Assembly: GCA_017958525.1 (NCBI GenBank)
Contig: JAGDCN010000079.1
Location: 1-35,416 of the forward strand
Reading direction: 5' to 3'
Source: Bacteroidales bacterium
GTDB lineage: Bacteria > Bacteroidota > Bacteroidia > Bacteroidales > P3
DNA length: 35,416 nt
Shown: in pieces, positions 28,606 to 35,416 of the stretch
Numbering within the stretch: position 1 is the first letter of the stretch
Layout of the letters: the number at the start of each line of letters is the position of its first letter
Made by a program: the position numbers and the translations under genes
The notes under the pieces: generated by a model
The model's input: only the letters and a program-made list of their open reading frames with translations
The model's database searches: none
What the model was told of the DNA's origin: nothing

Positions 28606-29481
28606 TCAACTATTTTCGTCCAAAGAAATATTATCGTTTTTTTTGCAGAAAAAAAGCCTGAAAAAAAGAATCGCCACCACAAGACCTGCCAACGCTAAAT
28701 ACCACGGCGTGTTAAAACTTTCGGTCATATCTATCTCTATCACACCCAGATTGGCGAGATAGTAGAGTACCACAAGTATGGCGTTGTTGAGGAAATGGGC
28801 TGTTGCGTTGATCCACAACGAGCCACCGTAATAGAATAGGTAGCCCAATGCGGCACCGAGCATAAAACGCGGAAGGAAGGCGAAAACCTCACCGTGAAAA
28901 AGCGAGAAAATAGCGGCGGTAAGCCAAATGACCACGTGCGGATTGCGCAGACAACGTCCCAGGGTCTGCTGCAATGCCCCGCGAAACAGCAACTCCTCGC
29001 AAATGGCTGGCAGTACAGCCAAAACCAGCAGATTGGAGAGAAACGCCCCTACCCCGTCGCGCAGCAAAAAGGACTCAACCAAAGCCTGCGATTTTTCGGT
29101 ATTCTGTCGCAGCTGTTCTTCGAGCCAGGCCATACTCTGCGGGAAATGCCAACTTTCATTGACGGTTGTAAGCCAGTCAGACAATGGGATGACACACAGC
29201 AGCACCAGTGTTGCGCCAAGCATACCCTTCCCAACGCGGTGGCCACCAGTGATTTTGAGGTATTCCAGCGGACTTTCCTGAAACATCCAAGCGAAAACCA
29301 GCGCCGTTCCGGCAAATGCCACAATCTGCGACACCGCCTGCGACCCCAGCGACACCGGGTTGCCTTCAACAAGAATCATTATTATCATCGCACCGACGGC
29401 AATTATGAAAAGCACCACAAAAATCAGCACCATCGCCAATAGCTGTCCTCCGGGTTTGATATTATTAAAGAATTGATTCAT
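28606..29481 (-). CDS. CPBP-family intramembrane metalloprotease (CAAX/Abi type)
   Basis: 291 residues with about eight membrane helices. The CPBP motifs are complete: EELLFR (Glu162, Glu163, Arg167), FSLFH (His196) and the HFLNN motif (His229, Asn233). These residues form the metal site of the Rce1-like fold. Bacterial members serve in peptide maturation, immunity to bacteriocins or unknown roles; nothing nearby points to a substrate. It is followed by 130 bp without features before the HU start, so it is transcribed separately. Confidence 0.9.
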   Translation of the reverse strand: MNQFFNNIKPGGQLLAMVLIFVVLFIIAVGAMIIMILVEGNPVSLGSQAVSQIVAFAGTALVFAWMFQESPLEYLKITGGHRVGKGMLGATLVLLCVIPLSDWLTTVNESWHFPQSMAWLEEQLRQNTEKSQALVESFLLRDGVGAFLSNLLVLAVLPAICEELLFRGALQQTLGRCLRNPHVVIWLTAAIFSLFHGEVFAFLPRFMLGAALGYLFYYGGSLWINATAHFLNNAILVVLYYLANLGVIEIDMTESFNTPWYLALAGLVVAILFFRLFFCKKNDNISLDENS

Positions 29482-29786
29482 TGACTATTTTCGTTTCTTT
29501 CAATTGTATTAAATTGTTTTTTTATGATTTATCTCAGCCTTCACCATCAGTTCAACACGCAAAAACAAGCGATTTCACCGATGTCGAAAAAGGACGGGAA
29601 CATATCGGTTCCACATAACAAGCTTTCGTTCTCCTCATATTGCATATTTCCCCGCGTCAGGCGAACGCCCACGCCGTCGCAGCTCGCTGTTTTTCAATAA
29701 TCCCAACCCAAATCAGGCTAAAATAAAACATTGCAAATTTAATACTTTTTTTCCAACATATTACTATGGAAACATTTTTTCTTTAG
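29482..29786. other. 305-bp spacer without a supported gene
   Basis: No coding frame or RNA gene is convincing. On the minus strand a TAAATTTG element lies at 29734-29741, ~255 bp before the CPBP start, but without a proper -33 partner. Confidence 0.4.
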
Positions 29787-29935
29787 GACGAAATGGGCGC
29801 CGATGTAAAGGTGCTGGCCGGCGTCACCATTGGCGAGGACTTCATTGTCGCCGCGGGCAGCGTTGTCACCAAAGATGTGCCTGCAAATATGATCGCAGCT
29901 AGCACACCGGCAAAGGTGATACGTGAAATCAAGAA
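29787..29935 (+). pseudogene. C-terminal remnant of a hexapeptide-repeat acetyltransferase
   Basis: About 50 residues translate as the end of a left-handed beta-helix acyltransferase: VLAGVTIGEDFIVAAGSVVTKD, then VPANMIAASTPAKVIREI. A TAG stop lies in frame at 29784-29786, three codons before the recognisable part, and nothing upstream resembles the missing ~130 residues, so the gene is 5' truncated. The frame continues to 30065 but soon runs antisense to another ORF and loses family character. The usual VGNPA motif is altered to ASTPA. Confidence 0.75.
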
Positions 29936-29958
29936 AGTCCGAAGAACACCATTCTCTA

Positions 29959-30273
29959 TTATTTTTCCGTTGGTTGATAATGTTCGTCGTCGCAGTCGAA
30001 AGGCAGCGAGGGGTCAGCGAGCGACAGAAGGTATTTACAGAACGTCCTGTATGGCCAAAAACTAGGGTTGATTTCTTTAGAATAGTAAGGATGGTTATAG
30101 TCATTTATCAAATGATAGTCTGACACTGTTCGGTGCTCGACATTGTATATTGCAGGAGGTGAAGTGAAGTAGTCGTTGACCAAGCACAGGGTGTCCATTC
30201 CTGCCTCATCAGCCAGCGTCTTCAAGCGGTTCCACTCGTCGCTACTGATTATACGTTCCCCCTCGCTTCTCAT
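29959..30273 (-). CDS. Hypothetical protein, possibly a 5'-truncated fragment
   Basis: 104 residues from ATG 30273 (MRSEGERIISSDEWNRLKTL); the frame also stays open to a TTG at 30330 that follows directly on a stop. No family recognised. It is rich in Tyr, Asp and Asn (YNVEHRTVSDYHLINDYN), has no signal peptide or membrane segment, and ends acidic (DCDDEHYQPTEK). It lies between the acetyltransferase remnant and tRNA-Arg, in what looks like a decayed stretch, so it may itself be a remnant. Confidence 0.5.
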   Translation of the reverse strand: MRSEGERIISSDEWNRLKTLADEAGMDTLCLVNDYFTSPPAIYNVEHRTVSDYHLINDYNHPYYSKEINPSFWPYRTFCKYLLSLADPSLPFDCDDEHYQPTEK

Positions 30274-30384
30274 TGGCTTTGTTTCTATAAAAATACTTTT
30301 ATTATCGGAATTAGCCGGTGAAAAGAACAACTAACCTTCACCGTAAATAGGAAAATGATAATACATCACATTCGAAAATCTTTG

Positions 30385-30458
30385 TGACCCCGGCGGGATT
30401 CTAACCCACGACTTTCGGAACCGGAATCCGACGTTCTATACAACTGAACTACGGGGCC
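30385..30458 (-). tRNA. tRNA-Arg (anticodon CCG)
   Basis: A full cloverleaf folds on the minus strand: acceptor GGCCCCG / CGGGGTC, D stem GTTC/GAAC, anticodon stem TCGGA/TCCGA with loop TTCCGGT (anticodon CCG, reads CGG), T stem GTGGG/CCCGC. Discriminator base is A, no CCA encoded. Length 74 nt. Confidence 0.95.
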
Positions 30459-30481
30459 AAAAACAGTGCTTAAACGGCACT
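30459..30481 (-). terminator. Hairpin after luxS
   Basis: AGTGC / GCACT stem (30465-30469, 30477-30481) with a 7-nt loop, followed on the minus strand by GTTTTT. It is placed between the luxS stop (30528) and the tRNA 5' end. Confidence 0.6.
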
Positions 30482-30527
30482 TTTCTCAAATTATTTTATA
30501 GTAATGAAAAAAAAATCTTTTAATCAA

Positions 30528-31022
30528 CTATGCATCAGCAAACACTTTACCATCTGACAGAGTGACTTGCAGTTTTGCATACTCGCAATGGAAATCATTC
30601 TTTATTCTGTCAAGATAGCGGGCTGCCTCCCACTTGCACATAGGCAAGTCGTGAAGCAGGTAGTTGCCGCACGTTTCGGGTGTGGTGGCTGGAACCTCGT
30701 CCTGCTCCAATATCCACTCCAGACATTCCATCGTCAGCTTACGCATATCCTGAACGCTGTACTTACCGAGCATAATAACATACATTCCTGTCAAACAGCC
30801 CATAGGACCGACATAAACAACATCCTCCTTGGCCCTTGAATTGCGGAACCACGTGGCCATAAGGTGTTCTAGGCTGTGCATCGCCGAAGGAGCGATGGCC
30901 GGTTCGCGGTTAGGCTCGGTGATGCGAAGGTCAAAAGTGGTGAAACCTCGGTCGATACGGGAGACATAAATGCCCGGTTTCAAGTGGGTATGGTCGATGG
31001 TAAAACTCTGTATGACTTCCAT
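30528..31022 (-). CDS. luxS: S-ribosylhomocysteine lyase (AI-2 synthase)
   Basis: 164 residues, family length. The metal site HSLEH (His49, Glu52, His53), the catalytic cysteine in GPMGCLTGMY (Cys76) and the third ligand in TCGNYLLHDL (Cys118) are all present. It splits S-ribosylhomocysteine into homocysteine and DPD, the AI-2 precursor. It lies 30 bp behind the MTA/SAH nucleosidase gene that makes its substrate, so the two form a complete SAH-recycling route. Confidence 0.96.
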   Translation of the reverse strand: MEVIQSFTIDHTHLKPGIYVSRIDRGFTTFDLRITEPNREPAIAPSAMHSLEHLMATWFRNSRAKEDVVYVGPMGCLTGMYVIMLGKYSVQDMRKLTMECLEWILEQDEVPATTPETCGNYLLHDLPMCKWEAARYLDRIKNDFHCEYAKLQVTLSDGKVFADA

Positions 31023-31052
31023 TGTTTGTTGATAAGAATTAGGGTTTAGCGG

Positions 31053-31718
31053 TTAAAGGGTTTCAAGATAACATTTTACGAAATGGAAAGAACGGTCGCA
31101 CATCGAGGCGAGGAAGTCTTCCCACTGCTGATGGTGGTCGTCAGTACGGCCAGGGGTGTCGCTGATAACACGCAGGCTTAGGAACGGAATGCCCAACAGG
31201 TGACAAGTCTGGGCTATGGCAGCACTTTCCATATCGCAAGCCAATCCGTCAGGGAAATTCTGCTTGATGACATTTTGCCGCTCACGATCGGTAATAAACT
31301 GGTCACCAGTGCATATAAGTCCGCTCATCAGTCGTTCGCCCGTGGTTGTAGGCACTGTCGAGGCGTGAGCCAAAAGATGCTTGTCGGCATCGAAACGCGG
31401 CGGCAGCCCCTGCACTTGTCCAAGTATGCAGTCCAAACTTGATCCGCAATCCACATCGTGATAGACACACTGCGAGGCGGCAAGAACATCCATCACCTGC
31501 ATTTTCGAATCGATGCCGCCAGCCAAGCCTGTGCTGATGATAACATCAGGATGATGCTCTTGGACAAGCCGCATAGCTCCGACAGCGGCGTTAACCTTGC
31601 CGATGCCACACTGCCACAGCACCACTTCGTTTTTCTCCAAGCGTCCAGTTTTGCCACCCAGGGTTTCGAGCATCTTGTTATACTCGATATCCATTGCAAC
31701 AATCAATCCAACTTTCAT
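31053..31718 (-). CDS. mtnN: 5'-methylthioadenosine/S-adenosylhomocysteine nucleosidase
   Basis: 221 residues. It starts MKVGLIVAMDIE with Glu12 at the position of the catalytic glutamate; it also has ISTGLAGGID, the ICTGDQFIT segment, CDMESAAIAQ (substrate-binding Glu) and RVISDTPG (catalytic Asp). It cleaves adenine from MTA and SAH; the SRH product feeds LuxS, encoded next. It is preceded by DUF1846 with a 12-bp gap. The gene is also known as pfs. Confidence 0.95.
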   Translation of the reverse strand: MKVGLIVAMDIEYNKMLETLGGKTGRLEKNEVVLWQCGIGKVNAAVGAMRLVQEHHPDVIISTGLAGGIDSKMQVMDVLAASQCVYHDVDCGSSLDCILGQVQGLPPRFDADKHLLAHASTVPTTTGERLMSGLICTGDQFITDRERQNVIKQNFPDGLACDMESAAIAQTCHLLGIPFLSLRVISDTPGRTDDHHQQWEDFLASMCDRSFHFVKCYLETL

Positions 31719-31730
31719 ATTTCTGTATGT

Positions 31731-33200
31731 TTATTGTTTCTTTTTGGGCATTGGGTCGGAAGTGACGTCCACACCCAGTTTCTTGAAAATCTTTGTATCC
31801 ACCTCGCCTAGCATTGTTGTGGCGTGTACCTGACACCCCTTCAGCAGCGGCAGTGTCTCCAAAGCCTGCTGGCAGTTCTCGTCGGTCAGGCTCAACATCG
31901 ACAGCGCCAGAAGCACCTCATCAGTGTGCAGACGCGGATTTTTGCCGTGCAGCAGCTTTGTTTTAGTGTATTGAATAGGTTCGATGTACTTCTGCGATAT
32001 CAGCTTGATGGCGTGGTCGATGCCGGCCAGATGCTTGATGGCGTTGATGAGCATAGCGGCACAGGCGCCGAGCAACTGGCTCGAATGGCCGGTGATGATG
32101 GTGCCGTCCTCAAGCTCTATTGCGGCAGCCGGCGTGCCTTCCAAAGCAGCCCTATCGTGCGCTGCCACGGTAACACGGCGGAAGTCTGTCGTAATCTTCA
32201 TCTGCTTCATTAGCAGCGCGTTCTTATCGACCTCGCTTTCGGGTATTCTGCCCTGAACATATTTGCAAAGTGCAGCATAATAACGACGTATGATTTCGTC
32301 TTTCGACGCATTGCAGCACACCTCGTCGTCACAGATGCAGAAACCTGCCATATTGACACCCATATCCGTCGGCGACTTGTAGGGATTCTCGCCATAAATA
32401 CCTTCGAAAATGGCATTGAGTACCGGGAAAATCTCGATGTCGCGGTTATAGTTGACCGTTGTATTACCATAAGCATCAAGATGGAAGGGGTCGATCATAT
32501 TGACATCGTTGAGGTCGGCGGTGGCTGCCTCATATGCGACATTGACAGGATGCTTTAAAGGAATGTTCCAGATCGGGAAAGTCTCGAACTTGGCGTATCC
32601 GGCCTTAACACCGTTCTTATTCTCCTGATACAACTGGCTGAGACACACGGCCATTTTTCCGCTGCCAGGACCCGGAGCTGTTACGACAACCAGCGGACGC
32701 GAAGTACGTATGTACTCGTTACGGCCAAAGCCATCACCCGAACATATAAGTTCCACATTAGTGGGATAGCCTTCGATAAGATAATGATAATAGACGCTGA
32801 TTCCCAAACGTTCCAAACGCTCGCGGAAAGCCTGTGCGCTCGGTTGGCCGCTATACTGCGTTATGCAGACAGCACTGACCAGCAGACCGCGACTCTGGAA
32901 CTCGTCACGCAGACGCAACACATCGTCGTCGTAGGTAATGCCGAGGTCGGCACGGACCTTGTTTTTTTCAATGTCGCGTGCACTGATGGCAATGACTATC
33001 TCGGCATCGTCGCGCAGTTGCATAAGCATTTTCAGCTTGCTGTCGGGCTCGAAACCTGGCAGCACGCGGCTGGCGTGATAGTCGTCGAACAATTTGCCGC
33101 CAAATTCAAGATAAAGCTTGTTCCCGAACTTCGAGATGCGTTCCTTGATGTGTTCGGACTGGATTTTGAGATACTTTTCGTTGTCGAAACCGTGTTTCAT
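31731..33200 (-). CDS. DUF1846 (UPF0371) protein
   Basis: 489 residues, standard length. Family landmarks include LYLEFGGKLFDDYHASRVLPGF at the N-terminus, VVTAPGPGSGKMAVCLSQLYQE (a glycine-rich, nucleotide-binding-like loop), and FPIWNIPLKHPVNVAYEAATADL. The later third has ITTDFRRVTVAAHDRA and GHSSQLLGACAAMLINAIKHLAG. The biochemical role of the family is not established; it resembles a nucleotide-dependent enzyme. Being 12 bp before the MTA/SAH nucleosidase and luxS, it could belong to the methyl cycle, by inference only. Confidence 0.9.
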   Translation of the reverse strand: MKHGFDNEKYLKIQSEHIKERISKFGNKLYLEFGGKLFDDYHASRVLPGFEPDSKLKMLMQLRDDAEIVIAISARDIEKNKVRADLGITYDDDVLRLRDEFQSRGLLVSAVCITQYSGQPSAQAFRERLERLGISVYYHYLIEGYPTNVELICSGDGFGRNEYIRTSRPLVVVTAPGPGSGKMAVCLSQLYQENKNGVKAGYAKFETFPIWNIPLKHPVNVAYEAATADLNDVNMIDPFHLDAYGNTTVNYNRDIEIFPVLNAIFEGIYGENPYKSPTDMGVNMAGFCICDDEVCCNASKDEIIRRYYAALCKYVQGRIPESEVDKNALLMKQMKITTDFRRVTVAAHDRAALEGTPAAAIELEDGTIITGHSSQLLGACAAMLINAIKHLAGIDHAIKLISQKYIEPIQYTKTKLLHGKNPRLHTDEVLLALSMLSLTDENCQQALETLPLLKGCQVHATTMLGEVDTKIFKKLGVDVTSDPMPKKKQ

Positions 33201-33287
33201 AAAACTAAATATTAACCCCTTTGACGCCCTTGCCGGAGCGTCGCCAAGGAGGTGATTATAATTAATGAACTACGGGATACAAAAATA
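33201..33287 (-). promoter_or_regulatory. Structured leader of the DUF1846-mtnN-luxS operon
   Basis: On the minus strand a TATTTTTG -7 element (33280-33287) suggests a start near 33274. The leader then carries ATCACCTCCTT (33246-33256), identical to the 16S rRNA 3' tail, and a hairpin GACGC / GCGTC (33223-33242) before the ATG at 33200. On the plus strand the same bases read as a perfect Shine-Dalgarno AAGGAGGTGAT, 8 nt before an ATG (33265) opening a 30-codon frame to 33357. Confidence 0.5.
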
Positions 33288-33734
33288 CACATTTATTTTG
33301 AAACAACAGGAAATCGAAACAGCCCGAAATGAACAAAAACAGCGCTGCCGACTGTGAGACAGCTCATTGCAGTGTTAAAAAATATCATTTTCCAAGCTCT
33401 TTCCAGACAAATCATCTGTTCTTTAATCCGATAAAAGAGACCCAAAAACGACTTTTGCGACAAAAAAATGACGGAAATAACGCTTTCCCATCCCACTTCG
33501 GCAATGAGAAAAAGGCTACCTGGCACGGCCTTTCTCATATCGTTCTTATATTGATCACATATCGTTCTTACTTATATACCGGATATAAGAACATTATGGG
33601 AAATACCTGTTTTGGTGGCTGTTAGGAACACGTCGAAAGTCATCTTCTCCCAACATTCACTAAAACCATAATCCTGCAATGCAAAAAAATCGTGATTTCC
33701 GAAACAAAAAAGCGACGCGAGCGTTAAATATAAT
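33288..33734. other. Spacer between divergent DUF1846 operon and histidine kinase
   Basis: No gene is supported; a 98-codon plus frame at 33329-33625 has no recognisable features. It contains the repeat array at 33536-33592. No consensus promoter for the kinase was seen. Confidence 0.5.
33536..33592 (+). promoter_or_regulatory. Direct and inverted repeat array upstream of histidine kinase
   Basis: CATATCGTTCTTA occurs twice (33536-33548 and 33558-33570, period 22 bp, about two helical turns). GTTCTTATAT (33542-33551) has a perfect inverted copy ATATAAGAAC at 33583-33592. This looks like an operator for a regulator that binds on one face of DNA. Confidence 0.5.
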
Positions 33735-35267
33735 ATGAAGAAAATATTTTGGATAACACTGATAACGCTTTTTTCGCTTGCTGCCGCCAGCTTGCTCGTT
33801 GTACAATATGTCCAGATGCGCCGAACGGTCGAGGTGAGCGACAACCTGTTCAATATCAGCGTGAACAACGCTATGGATGATATGATTGAACAGTTGAACC
33901 GTCTAAAAGTTGAAGACTATATCGGGCAAAACGACCGATACAAATTACTAAAATTCAAACGCATCGAAGAACTGAACAATCGTATGTTGGATGTCGTGAA
34001 GCGTAACTACAATGTCTTCTACGACACCACGCTCGTCAATGTCGGCACAACAATGATTGACAGCGTGTTGCTGCTGCAAGGTGTAACTGTTTCGGCCGCT
34101 GACAGCGACGCTATTGCGCAATACAACACACTTTTAGCCACCCGCGACCGTCTGTTGAACAGCCCTGAATTCTACAACCAGTTCGTGACCGACATCAGCG
34201 AATATGTTGTTGACAATATCCTGACATCCAATTCATTCAACTATATCTTGTTGGACAGCCTTATTGTCAACAAACTGATGGTGAACGGTGTTGATATTGC
34301 ACCATACGTCGGTGTTTATGACTTGACAAACGACAAGTTCCTGTATTGCAACAAAGAAGGGATGGAGAAGAAACTGAGCCAATCGCCCTACAAGTACCGT
34401 TTCCACCCCGACGGGATGATGTCGCCCAACGAGTATTTTATCTTACTCCAATTCCCCTTGTCGTCGCTGCTACTCAAGGAAAACTCCACCATCTATTTCG
34501 TTCTCAGCCTTATACTCGTCTTGTTGATTCTTATTCTTTTCTTCCTTTCTATGCGCGCATTTTTCCGCAAGGAGAAACTTGACGAGATGAAGAACGATTT
34601 CATCAACAATATGACCCACGAAATCAAAACGCCCATTGCCACCATAGGCCTGGCCTGCGAGATGTTGCAAGACCCCAACATAGGCAGCGATCCTGAAAGC
34701 AATAAGACATATATCGGCATTATTGGGGACGAAAACCGCCGTATGCGTATGCTGGTCGAAACAATTCTTCAGAGTTCAAAAATGTCGAGCAAGAATTTCC
34801 AACTAAATCTGAAAGAAATAGACCTCAACAATACGATTGAAAACGTGGCGGCCAACTTCAAACTACAGATTTCGAGCCGTCAAGGAGAATTGAAATGCAA
34901 CCTTGATGCATCTCCGTCAATCATTCTGGGCGACGAGTTGCACATCACCAATATGATTTACAACCTGATAGACAACGCGATAAAATACTCTGTCAATCAA
35001 CTGGAAATCAACATATCGACACGCATTGAAGGAGACAACATCCTGCTTAGTGTCAGCGATCACGGTCTGGGCATTAGCAAGGAAGACCAGAAGCACATTT
35101 TCGAAAAATTCTATCGCGTTTCGACCGGCAATATCCACAATGTCAAAGGTTTCGGCATCGGTCTGAGTTACGTTCACCAGGTCGTTGCCCTGCACAAAGG
35201 CACCATCACTGTCGATAGCACCCTCGGCGAAGGCACCACTTTCACAGTGACCTTGCCAAAAGAGTAA
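33735..35267 (+). CDS. Membrane sensor histidine kinase
   Basis: 510 residues. TM1 spans ~4-24, a ~225-residue periplasmic sensor region follows, then TM2 ~253-276. The HisKA region has FINNMTHEIKTPIATIG with His295 as phospho-acceptor, and the HATPase_c domain has MIYNLIDNAIKYS (N box), SDHGLGISKEDQKHIFEKFYR (G1/F box, shown in part) and KGFGIGLSYV (G2). No HAMP domain is obvious between TM2 and the dimerisation helix. It resembles RprX-type kinases of Bacteroides in size and layout. No response regulator lies next to it in this window, so the partner is unknown. Confidence 0.9.
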   Translation: MKKIFWITLITLFSLAAASLLVVQYVQMRRTVEVSDNLFNISVNNAMDDMIEQLNRLKVEDYIGQNDRYKLLKFKRIEELNNRMLDVVKRNYNVFYDTTLVNVGTTMIDSVLLLQGVTVSAADSDAIAQYNTLLATRDRLLNSPEFYNQFVTDISEYVVDNILTSNSFNYILLDSLIVNKLMVNGVDIAPYVGVYDLTNDKFLYCNKEGMEKKLSQSPYKYRFHPDGMMSPNEYFILLQFPLSSLLLKENSTIYFVLSLILVLLILILFFLSMRAFFRKEKLDEMKNDFINNMTHEIKTPIATIGLACEMLQDPNIGSDPESNKTYIGIIGDENRRMRMLVETILQSSKMSSKNFQLNLKEIDLNNTIENVAANFKLQISSRQGELKCNLDASPSIILGDELHITNMIYNLIDNAIKYSVNQLEINISTRIEGDNILLSVSDHGLGISKEDQKHIFEKFYRVSTGNIHNVKGFGIGLSYVHQVVALHKGTITVDSTLGEGTTFTVTLPKE

Positions 35268-35272
35268 AGTTT

Positions 35273-35303
35273 TTTGCCAATCCAAATATTATTTGTAATT
35301 TTG
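35273..35303 (+). promoter_or_regulatory. Bacteroidetes sigma-A promoter for the terminal gene
   Basis: TTTG (35273-35276), 19-nt spacer, TAATTTTG (35296-35303): an exact consensus match. The predicted start is ~20 nt before the ATG at 35329. It shows that the last gene is not simply part of the kinase transcript. Confidence 0.8.
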
Positions 35304-35328
35304 CAATTTAAATTATCATATCATTAAT

Positions 35329-35416
35329 ATGAACCAAAAGCTCACTGAACAAATAAGCCAATATCTTGCAACTCAACCCGTGCTGAAAGCGTGGGTATTC
35401 GGTTCGTTTGCCCGTG
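35329..35416 (+). CDS. Nucleotidyltransferase domain protein (MNT-like), 3' truncated by window edge
   Basis: 29 codons are visible: a short helix (MNQKLTEQISQYLATQPVLK), then AWVFGSFAR, the start of the GSxARG nucleotide-binding motif typical of minimal nucleotidyltransferases (MntA and related). In many genomes such genes pair with a HEPN-domain toxin gene; whether one follows cannot be seen. It has its own promoter. Confidence 0.7.
   Translation, partial: MNQKLTEQISQYLATQPVLKAWVFGSFAR

Noticed and set aside
33329..33625. 98-codon plus-strand ORF before the kinase
   Set aside because: Spacer-like composition, overlaps the repeat array, no domain or promoter.

Overview
The window reads as chromosomal DNA of a member of the Bacteroidota, most likely an anaerobic Bacteroidales. 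Evidence: a type IX secretion sorting tail, several Bacteroidetes-typical families (DUF3127, DUF4249, Porin_10-like porin, PorT-like barrels), three promoters that match the Bacteroidetes consensus TTTG-N19-TAnnTTTG exactly, almost no Shine-Dalgarno sequences, and lysine 5,6-aminomutase as found in lysine-fermenting Porphyromonas-like species. Species cannot be named from the sequence alone.

Layout. 1-2447: 3' part of a large secreted T9SS cargo protein. 2490-3487: shared terminator, then folate gene fau and a DUF3127 protein with an SSB-like tail (minus). 3827-7796: a small membrane protein, then a promoter-led, ATGA-coupled operon panD / flippase-like / rfaE2 / PorT-like barrel, followed by trxB. 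7825-11654: three envelope or exported proteins. 11711-13066: trigger factor with its own promoter and two TGACATTTTGTCA palindromes upstream. 13525-22136 (minus): outer-membrane barrel, catalytically dead GH2 beta-galactosidase homologue, DUF4249 lipoprotein and a 1002-residue TIR / single-TM / 32-residue-repeat protein. 22197-25324: CoA-transferase subunit B, kamE and kamD (lysine fermentation). 25533-29481: GH25 lysozyme, RNase G, a 29-residue ribosomal protein of the AURKAIP1/COX24 class, HU and a CPBP protease. 29787-30458: an acetyltransferase remnant, a hypothetical ORF and tRNA-Arg(CCG). 30528-33200: DUF1846 / MTA-SAH nucleosidase / luxS operon. 33735-35267: sensor histidine kinase. 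35329-end: start of a nucleotidyltransferase.

How the parts work together. Most genes are housekeeping or envelope genes. The region that stands out is 13.5-22.1 kb: a cytoplasmic TIR domain tethered through one helix to about twenty predicted periplasmic 32-residue repeats with a column of cysteines, encoded 26 bp behind a DUF4249 lipoprotein and a GH2 homologue that has lost both catalytic glutamates. This could be an envelope-sensing TIR signalling cluster; the functional link is inferred from gene order only. Second-tier curiosities are 7-8 bp tandem repeats in gene spacers, including two copies captured in frame inside the T9SS protein, and a DUF1846 leader carrying an 11-nt match to the 16S rRNA 3' tail.
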